Part shown: in pieces, positions 17,024 to 24,481 of the stretch
How the letters are laid out: each line of letters opens with the position of its first letter
How positions within the stretch are numbered: position 1 is the first letter of the stretch
Assembly: GCA_003674045.1 (NCBI GenBank)
Contig: PENC01000007.1
Location: forward strand, 248,001-312,000
From: Streptomyces griseocarneus
GTDB lineage: Bacteria; Actinomycetota; Actinomycetes; Streptomycetales; Streptomycetaceae
Length of the DNA: 64,000 nucleotides
Direction: 5' to 3'
Made by a program: the position numbers and the translations under genes
The notes under the pieces: generated by a model
Database searches by the model: none
What the model was told of the DNA's origin: nothing
The model's input: the letters and a program-made list of their open reading frames with translations, nothing else

Positions 17024-18375
17024 GTACTCCCGTTCTCTACGGTCCGATAGGCCGGGCCGTCCGCAAGATCGGCCCGTTCGTCGAAGCCGACCCCCTGGGC
17101 GTGTACGTGGCTGCCCTGTCGATGTGGTCGGCCGCGATCGGTGGAACGGTCCGGGTGTCGTCCCGCGGCAGCGCTCGTCCGGTGCTCGTGTGGTCGGCCC
17201 TGGTGGCCGGAACGGGCAGGGGCAAGGGCAGCGCGCTGCGGGCCGCGCTGCACGTCCTGGACAAGCCCCTGGGCCGCTTTCTGGCGACACACACCACGTC
17301 CGGGATCACCTCCGGCGCGAGCCTGGTGCACCACCTGTGGGAGCAGCAGGAAGCCAGCGCCGAGACCGAACAGGGCCGTGACGTCCGGGCCCTGGTGGCG
17401 GAAGAGGAGTGGACGGAGGTCTTGAAGCGGGTCAGGCGTGACCCGTCGTTCACCACGAAGCTGCGGACCGCGTGGGACGGGGCCACGCTCCGCAACACCA
17501 CCAAGGACGGGCCGGAGGAAGTCCGCGACCCTGCCATGGTCCTCCACGCCCACATCACGCCTTCCGACTGGGCCACCTACGTCGGCACGTCCGACGCCGC
17601 GGGAGGCAGTTACAACCGCATCCTGCCGTTCCTGCTCGCTCCGGTCCCGATGCTGGACGACGACCGGGTCACGCTTCCCGACGTGGACGGCTGGGAGCTG
17701 TCCGACGCTTACGCATGGGCCACTGCCCGGCCACGGGTGATCACCCTCTCCGAGGACGCCCGGCCGCTGTGGCAGCTCGTGCGCCGGTACGCGCGCATCC
17801 TGGGCGAGACCCTGCCCGAGGCCCAGGCCGTATTCATCGAGCGGACCGCCGAACAAACGCTCCGCGCCGCTGCCTGCCTCGCAGCCTCCGAACGCTCCGA
17901 GACCATCACGGACGACATGCTGTTCGCAGCCTTCACCCTCGTCCGCCGCTCCGTCCAGGACGCGGTCAGGATCACCAAGGGCGCCACCACGCCGAAGGTG
18001 AAGCGGCCGGTGCTCAGCCTTGCGGAGAAGGTCCGGGCCCGCATCGAGATGCACGGGGGGCGCGCCACGTCGTCCCAGGTCCTCCCGTTCGTCGGCGCGA
18101 CAGCCGCGGAAGTCAAGGCGCTCCCCGGCGTGGTGGTCAGCTCAGAGCGGCTGGGCAACGGGGGGCGCCCGGCCGTCGTCTTCACGCTCCACGCCGACGA
18201 TTCCCAGCACGTCACGTCATCGCAGACTGAGCAGGCCGTAATGGAAACCGATGGGCGGGAAGGGCCGAACACTGCACGGGCGAGCCTCCGGTTGATCGCT
18301 GTCTCCGACCTCAAACCGGCGGTGCGGTCGACCACCCCCGTTCTTGGCAACAACCCATTCCTGGCCCTGCTCTGA
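17020..18375 (+). CDS. DUF3987-like P-loop ATPase, probable replication primase-helicase
   Basis: 451 residues from ATG 17020, overlapping the BRCT/Lsr2-like gene by four bases. Resembles the DUF3987/RepA-type ATPases of actinobacterial elements: a P-loop-like GTGRGKGSALRA near residue 65, THTTSGITSGASLVHHLWEQ, a VAEEEW acidic block near 126, and a conserved second half (ITPSDWATYVGTSDAAGGSYNR). The C-terminus (about 330-390, VRARIEMHGGRATSSQVLPF) looks like an added winged helix. It probably drives element replication. The P-loop is not a textbook Walker A, so ATPase activity is inferred. Confidence 0.72.
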   Translation: MSTPVLYGPIGRAVRKIGPFVEADPLGVYVAALSMWSAAIGGTVRVSSRGSARPVLVWSALVAGTGRGKGSALRAALHVLDKPLGRFLATHTTSGITSGASLVHHLWEQQEASAETEQGRDVRALVAEEEWTEVLKRVRRDPSFTTKLRTAWDGATLRNTTKDGPEEVRDPAMVLHAHITPSDWATYVGTSDAAGGSYNRILPFLLAPVPMLDDDRVTLPDVDGWELSDAYAWATARPRVITLSEDARPLWQLVRRYARILGETLPEAQAVFIERTAEQTLRAAACLAASERSETITDDMLFAAFTLVRRSVQDAVRITKGATTPKVKRPVLSLAEKVRARIEMHGGRATSSQVLPFVGATAAEVKALPGVVVSSERLGNGGRPAVVFTLHADDSQHVTSSQTEQAVMETDGREGPNTARASLRLIAVSDLKPAVRSTTPVLGNNPFLALL

Positions 18376-18396
18376 GCAGGTGGGCAAACAAAGAAA

Positions 18397-18426
18397 GACC
18401 CGCCCGGCGTGCTGGCCGGGCGGGTC
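18397..18426. terminator. Bidirectional hairpin between converging element genes
   Basis: GACCCGCCCGGC and GCCGGGCGGGTC form a perfect 12-bp stem around six bases, between the replication gene (rightward, stop 18375) and the leftward zinc-protein gene (stop 18443). AAAGAAAG on the left gives a U tract for the leftward transcript. Confidence 0.85.
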
Positions 18427-18442
18427 GGGGTGGCATCAGCGG

Positions 18443-18649
18443 TCAGTGGTCCCTGATCACGTCATCAGGGTGCGGGCCGCGGTCAGCGGCATGCTCGGGG
18501 CAGGCGTACCGGGTGAATCCGGGGCCACTGGCGCTCGGGACGTATCCGACAGATACAGGCGCGGCAGTCTCTCGTCCGCAGACGCAGCAGCGGGTCAGTC
18601 GCTGCGGCGGTATCTCGGGAAACCGCTCCGTAAGGGGGACAGGGCTCAC
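18443..18649 (-). CDS. Small Cys-rich protein, putative zinc ribbon
   Basis: 68 residues from GTG 18649, overlapping the upstream gene by four bases. CCVCGRE and CPEHAADRGPHPDD provide Cys and His pairs spaced like a treble-clef or ribbon zinc site. No function assigned. Small proteins like this are frequent accessory genes in Streptomyces integrative elements. Confidence 0.65.
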   Translation of the reverse strand: MSPVPLTERFPEIPPQRLTRCCVCGRETAAPVSVGYVPSASGPGFTRYACPEHAADRGPHPDDVIRDH

Positions 18650-18960
18650 GAGGTCACCGTCCGGCTCGTGAACTGGTCACCTTCATAGCGATACGGGTAC
18701 TCGACCCCGATTTCGGCGAAGGCGAGAGCCCACCACCGTTCACGCTGCTCCGGGGTGAGTGCCTGTGTCTCTTCTGCGTGGAAGATCGCGCGAGCTTGGG
18801 CAGAGCTCGGACCGGTCCACGGACGGCGGCCGGTACGGGCCGGGGCGAACGCGGGATCGGAGACGTGTTGCGGGGACCGCTGGGCTTCGCTGTGCCGCCC
18901 ACGGGCGGGCAGCAGCAGCCGCAGGGCCCAGGTTAAGAAAGTGGCGATAGCATCGCGCAT
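18646..18960 (-). CDS. Small element protein with N-terminal hydrophobic helix
   Basis: 104 residues from ATG 18960. The N-terminus (DAIATFLTWALRLLLPARGRH) is a hydrophobic or amphipathic helix ending in a basic patch, so a membrane anchor is possible. The C-terminal half (LTPEQRERWWALAFAEIGVE) looks soluble. I recognise no family. It is divergent from the GntR gene and may share its control region. Confidence 0.6.
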   Translation of the reverse strand: MRDAIATFLTWALRLLLPARGRHSEAQRSPQHVSDPAFAPARTGRRPWTGPSSAQARAIFHAEETQALTPEQRERWWALAFAEIGVEYPYRYEGDQFTSRTVTS

Positions 18961-19059
18961 AAGTCAGTCAGCTCCTTAGCAAGCTGTCTCGGCGAGCCCC
19001 GATGGACCGGGCCTAATCGGTCTGTCGGGGCGTTTTCGTGTTCGACGATAAGACGACTG

Positions 19060-19126
19060 GTCTACCTTCGTCTACCTCAGTTGGTAGACGTATGCCTTCG
19101 CTCGGCTACATGGCCAGTTGTCTACC
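19060..19126. promoter_or_regulatory. Cluster of GTCTACC sites, candidate GntR operator
   Basis: Four copies of the heptamer GTCTACC lie just upstream of the GntR gene: 19060-19066, 19070-19076, inverted at 19083-19089, and 19120-19126. The second and third make the inverted repeat TCTACC-TCAGTT-GGTAGA. The last copy ends nine bases before the ATG. Autoregulation is likely, perhaps with control of the divergent small genes. Confidence 0.65.
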
Positions 19127-19134
19127 GTTGCCTT

Positions 19135-19407
19135 ATGGCTGCACCTGAGATCGATCATGAGTCCCCGACACCGGTCTACCGGCAGATCGCAGCGGTGATC
19201 GTCGCCGACATCGAGAACGGCACCCTGCTCGTGAACCGGCGGATTCCGTCCGAAGCGTCTTTGGTGCAGCGCTTCGGGGTAGCCCGGGAAACCGTGCGCA
19301 ACGCGGTCCGCTTCCTGCGCGAGGAGGGGTACGTCTTCACCGTGCCGCAGCGGGGCACGTACGTACAGGATCGCAGTGCCGCGAACGGGCACCGGGACGA
19401 CGAGTAG
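19135..19407 (+). CDS. Short GntR-family regulator (KorSA-like)
   Basis: 90 residues from ATG 19135. Almost entirely a GntR winged helix: PVYRQIAAVIVADIENGTL, then IPSEASLVQRFGVARETVRN and LREEGYVFTVPQRGTYV. There is no effector domain, as in the KorSA/KorA-type repressors that hold actinobacterial integrative elements such as pSAM2 silent. Repeated GTCTACC sites cover its promoter. Probable role: repressor of element replication or excision genes. The specific targets are inference. Confidence 0.88.
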   Translation: MAAPEIDHESPTPVYRQIAAVIVADIENGTLLVNRRIPSEASLVQRFGVARETVRNAVRFLREEGYVFTVPQRGTYVQDRSAANGHRDDE

Positions 19408-19629
19408 CCCCGCCCGCACGCCTCGGTCGGGGCGTGCAGACGGGGCCAGTGGCTACGCCCTCACCGCCGAAGCGGCACCCGGATAAGAGGGCGGACCGGG
19501 GCGAGAGCCTGAGCGCGTCCACTCGGTGGGGACAACGTGCCCCTGCTCAAGGCTTGTCCGGTCGGGGGCTTCGCCATCCGGAACGCTGGGCTATGTCGAC
19601 TCGTCGCTGCCCAGGTGCCGGACGTTGGG

Positions 19630-19923
19630 CTAGTCGCGGTAGCCGGATTCACGGTCGCGCTGACTCCGCTTCTCCGACTCCGCGTACAGGAGGGCGTCGA
19701 TGAGCTTGCGGCAGGTGGTCAGCGGGATGGTCCCCAGGTACACGTACGGCTCGCCAGACAGGGAAGCACGGCCCGTGAGCTGAAGCCATGAGTCACGGTC
19801 GCCGACCGTGATGCCCATCTCCGCCAGCACACGCGTGAGCATGAACGCGGCGTCATCGGACTTCCGCTTGCCCTCCATGAAGGCATCGGCTTCGCGTACG
19901 GCTGCTTCGGTCTCCGTGGTCAT
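19630..19923 (-). CDS. Small element protein of unknown function
   Basis: 97 residues from ATG 19923. Mostly helical and acidic: TETEAAVREADAFMEGKRKS, then a central LAEMGITVGDRDSWLQLTG and YVYLGTIPLTTCRKLIDALL. No known family. Its promoter carries a paired GTTCCA site, so it is probably controlled by the neighbouring XRE regulator. The gap 19408-19629 to its right contains no supported gene. Confidence 0.6.
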   Translation of the reverse strand: MTTETEAAVREADAFMEGKRKSDDAAFMLTRVLAEMGITVGDRDSWLQLTGRASLSGEPYVYLGTIPLTTCRKLIDALLYAESEKRSQRDRESGYRD

Positions 19924-19964
19924 GGACAAGACGGTAGGAACGGCGGGGCCTCGGCCTCCAGGAA

Positions 19965-19980
19965 GTTCCATAAAGTTCCA
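19965..19980. promoter_or_regulatory. Candidate XRE operator, element site 1
   Basis: GTTCCATAAAGTTCCA contains two GTTCCA half-sites exactly 10 bp apart (19965 and 19975). It lies between the XRE stop and the start of the leftward small gene at 19923. A matching GTTCC pair with the same 10-bp period occurs at 21607-21621, at the other end of the module. Confidence 0.55.
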
Positions 19981-19986
19981 TGCGGA

Positions 19987-20838
19987 TCAATCAAGCGCGT
20001 CGACAGCGGAAGTGATGAGAGAACGAGCGTCAGCTCCGTACACGGCCAGCTTGGCGAACTCCGCGAATGCCTTGAGGTACTGGCGTACCTCGCTGGGGGC
20101 GGTCACGTTCACGCGCGCTGTCAGGAGCTCGGCTTCGGCCTGGTCCTCGTCGTACACGGTGAACGTCTCGATCATCCACATGCGGCGCTCAGCGGCGAAA
20201 GGGATCACGCCCAGCGAGACGGACGGGAAAGCCATAGCGGACAGCAGGTAGCCGAGTTGCCCAGCCATTGCCTGAGCGTCTCCCACGCGGTGTCGCAACA
20301 CCGACTCTTCGAGCACCAGGGCGAAGCGGTGGTTTCCCTCGCGCACCACTCGTGCGGAGCGGTCCAACCTGGCTTCGACGGCCCCGCTCACGTCGTCAGG
20401 GGTCTCATGAAATTCACTGATGGAGCGCAGCAGCGCGGAGGCATAGGCGTGCGTCTGGAGGACTCCGGGAACCACGTTGGCGCAGTACGTCCGGAACACC
20501 CGCGTGCGCTCGTACAGCGGCAGGTACGACTCCTGCAACTGCTTCAGCCCGGAGCGCTGCACGCGCCGCCACGCGACGTACATGTTGTCAGCGGTACGTG
20601 CCGCGGCGATCAGGTCCGCGGCTTGGTCCTCAGCGCTACACGCTCGACACCATGCCCGGATATCGCTGGGAGAAGGAGGGGTGACGGCGTTCTCAAGACG
20701 AGAGACCTTGGACTTGTACCAACCAGCACTGAGGGCCAAAGCACCGCCGGACAGACCCGCGTCCCGCCTGATCTCCCGCAGCCTGTCGGCGACAGCCTTG
20801 CGGGCGGCCTGAACACTCGATGACGGAGACGCGGGCAT
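19987..20838 (-). CDS. XRE-family regulator with C-terminal DUF5753 (element copy)
   Basis: 283 residues from ATG 20838. N-terminal helix-turn-helix about 10-70 (VADRLREIRRDAGLSGGALA, WYKSKVSRLE) and a DUF5753 domain for the rest: VPLYERTRVFRTY-like LPLYERTRVFRTY, NVVPGVLQTHAYASALL, LVLEESVLRHRVG and SLGVIPFAAERRMWMIETF. This is the WhiJ/AbaA-like class frequent in Streptomyces and usually paired with DUF397 or DUF6879 partners. Close paralogue of the gene at 24822. It is the promoter-distal gene of a three-gene leftward operon. Confidence 0.92.
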   Translation of the reverse strand: MPASPSSSVQAARKAVADRLREIRRDAGLSGGALALSAGWYKSKVSRLENAVTPPSPSDIRAWCRACSAEDQAADLIAAARTADNMYVAWRRVQRSGLKQLQESYLPLYERTRVFRTYCANVVPGVLQTHAYASALLRSISEFHETPDDVSGAVEARLDRSARVVREGNHRFALVLEESVLRHRVGDAQAMAGQLGYLLSAMAFPSVSLGVIPFAAERRMWMIETFTVYDEDQAEAELLTARVNVTAPSEVRQYLKAFAEFAKLAVYGADARSLITSAVDALD

Positions 20839-20848
20839 GTATTGCTCG

Positions 20849-21373
20849 TCAGATCCGGTAGTCCTCGTGCGGCGTGGCGCGCTCCCACACAGCATCGAAC
20901 GCCGCTGCGCAGAACTTTGCCACGCCGGGCCGCTCGTCCAGCTCCGGGCCCGCTGACCCGCCCTCGCCGGTGAAGTGGTTCCACATGATCACGCGCTCAT
21001 CGAACAGCCAGAAGTCATTGCCTGGCAAGGCCAGATCCGAGGCCTTGCGGCGGGGTAGCCAGCGGACCAGCTCACCGGCGGCGACGTTCTGGTACGTGCA
21101 TCCGTGCTCGTAGGCGATGTACGGGCTTACCGGCTCGGAGACCACACGGGCGCGCCGGAACGTGACTCCTCGTGCTGTCGCGTCACGAACCCATGTGTGG
21201 AAGTCGTTCCACCACGTCACCGGATCAGGGGCAGGGCGCCAGCCGGAGCGCCACTTGTGGAACTCGGCCGCTTCCTCCCCGATCCCGTATGAGTCGCGCA
21301 GCTCCAGGTGCACAGCCGAGTGACGAGCGTTGGCCAGAAGGTCAACGAACGCCAAGTCGGTCTGCGACATCAC
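20849..21373 (-). CDS. DUF6879-family protein (element copy)
   Basis: 174 residues; start ATG 21373 or 21370. DUF6879 signature segments are AVHLELRDSYG, FRRARVVSEPVSPYIAYEHG, VAAGELVRWLPRRKASDLALPGNDFWLFDERVIMWNHF (continuous in the protein) and the C-terminal VWERATPHEDY. The biochemical role is unknown. These genes recur beside XRE/DUF5753 regulators. It overlaps the upstream small gene by 32 bases and is 10 bases from the XRE gene. Intact homologues in the window are at 22885 and 23423, and a broken one at 25689. Confidence 0.85.
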   Translation of the reverse strand: MMSQTDLAFVDLLANARHSAVHLELRDSYGIGEEAAEFHKWRSGWRPAPDPVTWWNDFHTWVRDATARGVTFRRARVVSEPVSPYIAYEHGCTYQNVAAGELVRWLPRRKASDLALPGNDFWLFDERVIMWNHFTGEGGSAGPELDERPGVAKFCAAAFDAVWERATPHEDYRI

Positions 21374-21584
21374 AAGCCTCCCTGAGCACCGGCACCATGC
21401 GAATGGGCAGCCTCACAACCGCCTCGGTCTCTGGAATGGGGCCAGCTTCCAGGCACTGCTCCAACAGTGCCTCGCCAGCCTTCCACCCCTGGATGACGAT
21501 CTCCTCCGCTTCGTCGTCCACCCAGGCCGTGGGGCACTGTGTCCCGTTGGTGTTGGGGTCTTTCGCGATGAACCGTAATGCCAT
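21342..21584 (-). CDS. Small acidic first gene of the element XRE module
   Basis: 80 residues from ATG 21584. Reads ALRFIAKDPNTNGTQCPTAW, DDEAEEIVIQGWKAGEALL and IPETEAVVRLPIRMVPVLRE. The chromosomal module has the same gene at 26423, broken by a 4-bp insertion. No named family is known to me. Position as the first gene behind the paired GTTCC site suggests it is a target or partner of the XRE protein. Confidence 0.72.
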   Translation of the reverse strand: MALRFIAKDPNTNGTQCPTAWVDDEAEEIVIQGWKAGEALLEQCLEAGPIPETEAVVRLPIRMVPVLREACDVADRLGVR

Positions 21585-21606
21585 GATCGTTTCCACCTGT
21601 CCATGG

Positions 21607-21621
21607 GTTCCGATTGGTTCC
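21607..21621. promoter_or_regulatory. Candidate XRE operator, element site 2
   Basis: GTTCCGATTGGTTCC contains GTTCC half-sites 10 bp apart (21607 and 21617), 23 bases upstream of the small gene's start. Matches site 1 at 19965-19980. Confidence 0.55.
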
Positions 21622-21732
21622 ACGAGCGTCGCCCGTACGGTGGAGAGCGTCAAGGGGGCGTTCGTGCTCCGGCGATGGGGCTCGCCCTCGGCGCTGACTG
21701 GAGGCTGGACGTGGCGTTCGGAGCTCTACGGC

Positions 21733-21746
21733 CATGCTGGGGAAAT
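21733..21746 (+). repeat. Candidate integrase arm site, right copy
   Basis: CATGCTGGGGAAAT, identical to 10540-10553 and in the same orientation, 61 bases left of attR. A small ACCCC/GGGGT hairpin follows at about 21758-21773. Confidence 0.5.
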
Positions 21747-21807
21747 GCTGGGGTGGTACCCCTGCGAAGGGGTTACTGTGCAGGTGGGAGCCCCAGGGGC
21801 CGTGAAG

Positions 21808-21877
21808 CACGCAGATCTACGAGGGCACGAACCAGGTGCAGCGCATCGTCATGGCGCGCAACCTGCCGAAGTAGGGT
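21808..21877 (+). other. attR (displaced native 3' end of acyl-CoA dehydrogenase)
   Basis: Encodes the same C-terminal peptide as attL, including the TAG stop at 21872-21874, but with G/C-ending codons (ATC, TAC, GAG, AAC, GCG, CGC) like the rest of the chromosome. It is therefore the original end of the gene, now orphaned 11.4 kb downstream. Identity to attL is 61/70. Confidence 0.85.
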
Positions 21878-21931
21878 CTGGTGGGGGTGGGCGACCGCTC
21901 ACCCCCACGCACCGGTACGAGGAGCCCACCC

Positions 21932-22471
21932 GTGTCAGACCTGGGCTTCTATGTCCATGCCGCGACCCGCCGCGAAGTCCTGGGAGCGGGCATCCACGCC
22001 TCACCGGACGCCTGGGCGTCGGCCTTGGGCCACGACTACGTGGAGAACCACGGCGGCGGCACCTTCATCCGCGACTACGGCCTGCTGGAGATCTCCTTCG
22101 CGGAGGAGACGGAGAGCGGGAACGTCGCGTGCTTCGGCTTCGGTCTGAAGCTGCACCCGCTGCTCGGCAGTACGGAAGGGTACGTGCCGCAGGCTCTGCT
22201 GCGGGAGTACGGCTTGTTCGCGAACCGAGTCCGCTTCGACGCCCTGCGCGTGGCGATCGAGGCGACGGGCTGCACGCTGGAACACGAGGACGGCGGGGAC
22301 GGCGACGACATCCACCGCTACCGGGTGGTGGAATCCGGCGCCCGCGTTCACGTGATCGTCGACCCTGACCCCTACGACTACGGCCACGATCCGGACGACC
22401 CGGAGGAGAGTCAGGCCGGGGACGTCCTCTCGATCGACGTCTCGCCGATGTGGTGGGGCTCGTCGGCATAG
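21932..22471 (+). CDS. Hypothetical protein downstream of attR
   Basis: 179 residues from GTG 21932, with GAGGA upstream. Reads DLGFYVHAATRREVLGAGIH at the N-terminus. The C-terminal third is very acidic (EHEDGGDGDDIHRYR, DPDPYDYGHDPDDPEES). The fold looks like a small alpha/beta protein of the sort found among immunity or SMI1-like proteins, but I do not recognise the family. It would have been the gene directly behind the acyl-CoA dehydrogenase before the element inserted. Confidence 0.7.
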   Translation: MSDLGFYVHAATRREVLGAGIHASPDAWASALGHDYVENHGGGTFIRDYGLLEISFAEETESGNVACFGFGLKLHPLLGSTEGYVPQALLREYGLFANRVRFDALRVAIEATGCTLEHEDGGDGDDIHRYRVVESGARVHVIVDPDPYDYGHDPDDPEESQAGDVLSIDVSPMWWGSSA

Positions 22472-22479
22472 CAAGGGAA

Positions 22480-22505
22480 ACGCCCGGGACGAATGCCCCG
22501 GGCGT
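22480..22505. terminator. Hairpin between converging genes
   Basis: ACGCCCGGG and CCCGGGCGT form a perfect 9-bp stem around eight bases, followed by CGTTGTTTCTC, nine bases after the 21932 gene's stop and facing the chaplin gene. Confidence 0.8.
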
Positions 22506-22524
22506 CGTTGTTTCTCGGCGCGCG

Positions 22525-22767
22525 TCAGTCGGAGTTGACGCAGACGTTGCCGAAGGTCGGGTTGAGCAGGCCGATGAGGTCGATCGAGTTACCGCAGAGG
22601 TTGATCGGGATCTGGATCGGGATCTCGATGACGTCACCGGACACGATGCCGGGCGAGCCGACGGCCGCGCCTCCGGCGTCAGCGTTGGCGAACGCCGGCG
22701 CGGCTCCGGCGAGCCCCCCGGCCAGCGCCAGGGCGCCCGTGACAACTGCGGCGGTGCGGGTACGCAT
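22525..22767 (-). CDS. Short chaplin (hydrophobic aerial-hypha surface protein)
   Basis: 80 residues from ATG 22767. Sec signal peptide (RTRTAAVVTGALALAGGLAG, cleavage after AFA) followed by a single chaplin domain: SPGIVSGDVIEIPIQIPINL, then CGNSIDLIGLLNPTFGNVC with the two conserved Cys. Short chaplins assemble into amyloid-like films that let aerial hyphae break surface tension. No sortase signal, as expected for the short class. It is transcribed alone. The domain is more acidic than most, so the subtype (ChpD-H) is unassigned. Confidence 0.92.
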   Translation of the reverse strand: MRTRTAAVVTGALALAGGLAGAAPAFANADAGGAAVGSPGIVSGDVIEIPIQIPINLCGNSIDLIGLLNPTFGNVCVNSD

Positions 22768-22884
22768 TTCCCCTCCTAGGGTTAATAGCGGCATGTTTGC
22801 AGCACGATCACACCGTTTGAAGGGGGTACTTCCTTTGCATTAACCGGATTGCGGGCGTGCCGGTGTTTTTATGTGAGGGAAGGG

Positions 22885-23412
22885 TTACGGCTCGGGTTCG
22901 GCTTTTTTCAGGTGTTCGTGGAAGGGCATGGACGCTGTGACGGCAGCTTGTTTCCACCGGCGATAGGGCTCCGGATCGCCCTCGAACAGACTGCGCCCGA
23001 TCTGCGTCCCGTCCGGCCGGAAGTGCAGGTGGACGATGACCGACTCGTCGAACATCCACCAGTCGGGCCCGCCGAGCGGGAGCCCGAGATCGCCGCTCGT
23101 GACGCGGAGGATCCGGATGTCCTCCCCGGCTTCGATATTTCCGGGGATTCCCCAGGCGAACTGATAGCGCTGGTAGTCCGTGAGCTCCCGACGCACGACC
23201 CGGACGCGGCCGATGCTCTTGCCCGCGGCCCGATACTCACGAACGCGCGCGTGCCACCGGGAGTTGTGCCCTTCGGGTTTGGGCTCGCCGCGCAGGAATC
23301 GCGCCAGGCTTTCCGCCTCGCGCGGCATCGTATAGGCGGGCCGAGCCTCGAAGCGCCAGGCGTCGTGCGCGAACGCGTCGAACACCTCGCGCCATTCGTG
23401 GTCGGAGAGCAT
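22885..23412 (-). CDS. DUF6879-like protein, divergent tandem copy
   Basis: 175 residues from ATG 23412. Retains the DUF6879 core: GRVRVVRRELTDYQRYQFAW, IPGNIEAGEDIRILRV and LPLGGPDWWMFDESVIVHLHF, but the N-terminus (LSDHEWREVFDAFAHDAWRF) differs and the usual basic PRR stretch is missing. It starts ten bases after the stop of the next DUF6879 gene, so the two form a leftward operon and probably arose by duplication. Function unknown. Confidence 0.8.
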   Translation of the reverse strand: MLSDHEWREVFDAFAHDAWRFEARPAYTMPREAESLARFLRGEPKPEGHNSRWHARVREYRAAGKSIGRVRVVRRELTDYQRYQFAWGIPGNIEAGEDIRILRVTSGDLGLPLGGPDWWMFDESVIVHLHFRPDGTQIGRSLFEGDPEPYRRWKQAAVTASMPFHEHLKKAEPEP

Positions 23413-23422
23413 GGGTTCCCTT

Positions 23423-23953
23423 TCAGACCTGGAACTGCGCGTGGGGGACGGCGCGGTCCCAGACGGTCCGGAAGGCGGAGGCGCAGAGCTGGGCGACGGC
23501 GGGGTCGTCGGTTTGGGAGTAACCGTCCCCTGCGCCGTCTCCCGTGAAGTGGTTGAACATGACGACCCGGTCGTCGAAGAGCCAGAAGTCGTTGCCCGGC
23601 AGGGCGATGTCCGATGCCTGTCGGCGCGGGAGCCAGCGGACTTGTTCACCGGCTTCGACATTGACGACCGTGCCCGCGTGCTCGTAGCGGATGTAGTCGG
23701 TGACTGGCTCGGAGATGATACGGGCGCGACGTACGGCCACGCCCCGGGCGACGGCACGCCGGATCAGCTCGACCCACGGGGCCCAGTACTCCGAGGCGGG
23801 GTCGGTGTCGGCGAGGCCGGTCCGCTTCCACGTGGCGAAGTCCTCGGCCTCGATCGCGACGCCGTAGCCGTCGCGCATTTCCAGGTGGAGGGCCGACTCC
23901 TTTGTCGATGCCATCAGTTCATCGAAAACGAGCTGCTGGTTCTGCGCCATCAC
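23423..23953 (-). CDS. DUF6879-family protein
   Basis: 176 residues; start ATG 23953 or 23950. Full DUF6879 pattern: ALHLEMRDGYG, VRRARIISEPVTDYIRYEH, VEAGEQVRWLPRRQASDI, ALPGNDFWLFDDRVVMFNHF, TVWDRAVPHAQF. Close to the element copy at 20849. Its 5' end overlaps the end of the 23919 gene by 35 bases, so it lies in an operon with it and the 22885 gene. Confidence 0.85.
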   Translation of the reverse strand: MMAQNQQLVFDELMASTKESALHLEMRDGYGVAIEAEDFATWKRTGLADTDPASEYWAPWVELIRRAVARGVAVRRARIISEPVTDYIRYEHAGTVVNVEAGEQVRWLPRRQASDIALPGNDFWLFDDRVVMFNHFTGDGAGDGYSQTDDPAVAQLCASAFRTVWDRAVPHAQFQV

Positions 23954-24320
23954 GTGCCTTCCGGTCGGTGGGGCAGGGCAGTTGAGGCATGGTGCGGTTC
24001 GGGGAGCATGTCACGACGGCGAGGCTGAGGAAGCGGGGGCGGGACAGGTAGTACCCGAGCGAGACGTCGCCGCCGAGAGCGAGGGTTTCGGTGGCGTGGG
24101 GGAGGGTGTGTGAGGCGAGGTGCGGGACGTGTTCCGTGAGGCGTTCGCTGAGCCAGTCGGCGGCGTGCTCGGGGTGCTCCCAGGTGTCGCGTACGAGGGT
24201 GGCGGGCTTGAGCAGCCAGTACGCGGTCTCCAGGGGAGGTACGGAAGTGGTACGCCACTCCGTGACCGCTTCCCGGTACCGCTGGACGACGTCGGGCGGG
24301 CTGGTGGCGGCCGGCTCCAT
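23919..24320 (-). CDS. Hypothetical protein in the DUF6879/XRE neighbourhood
   Basis: 133 residues from ATG 24320; a GTG near 24404 would add about 28 residues and no clear ribosome site decides between them. Reads PPDVVQRYREAVTEWRTTSV, YWLLKPATLVRDTWEHPEHA and LALGGDVSLGYYLSRPRFLS, ending in a CSPNRTMPQLPC segment. I recognise no domain. The last 35 bases overlap the DUF6879 gene, so translation may be coupled. Confidence 0.6.
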   Translation of the reverse strand: MEPAATSPPDVVQRYREAVTEWRTTSVPPLETAYWLLKPATLVRDTWEHPEHAADWLSERLTEHVPHLASHTLPHATETLALGGDVSLGYYLSRPRFLSLAVVTCSPNRTMPQLPCPTDRKARDGAEPAARFR

Positions 24321-24481
24321 GGGGGAGGGAGGGCGCCGGACGCTCTCCTTGTCGAATTCGGCTTTCGGGCCGAGCCAGAGGTAGCCGTGGAAGTGCACAG
24401 GGCGGATCCGTTCCGAGCCGAGCCGATGGAAGGCGGCCCCGCCCTCCCCGGAGCGCGGGGCCGCCGGTCTGTGCGCGAGGG

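Larger units (their letters stand above)
10381..21807. mobile_element. Integrative element in the 3' end of an acyl-CoA dehydrogenase gene, with capsid genes
   Basis: About 11.4 kb bounded by attL (10381-10450) and attR (21808-21877). It carries a tyrosine integrase next to attL, an excisionase-like HTH gene, small HTH and zinc proteins, scaffold-like and P22-type capsid genes, a BRCT protein with Lsr2-like ends, a DUF3987-like ATPase, a GntR regulator, and an XRE/DUF6879 module next to attR. No terminase, portal, tail, lysis or FtsK/TraB translocase gene is visible, so it is unlikely to form particles or transfer by itself. A phage satellite, a decayed prophage or a capsid-bearing island all fit. 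Confidence 0.85.

Noticed and set aside
21808..21877. A truncated second acyl-CoA dehydrogenase gene
   Set aside because: Only the last codons are present and they form the right attachment site. They are the displaced end of the gene at 9287.
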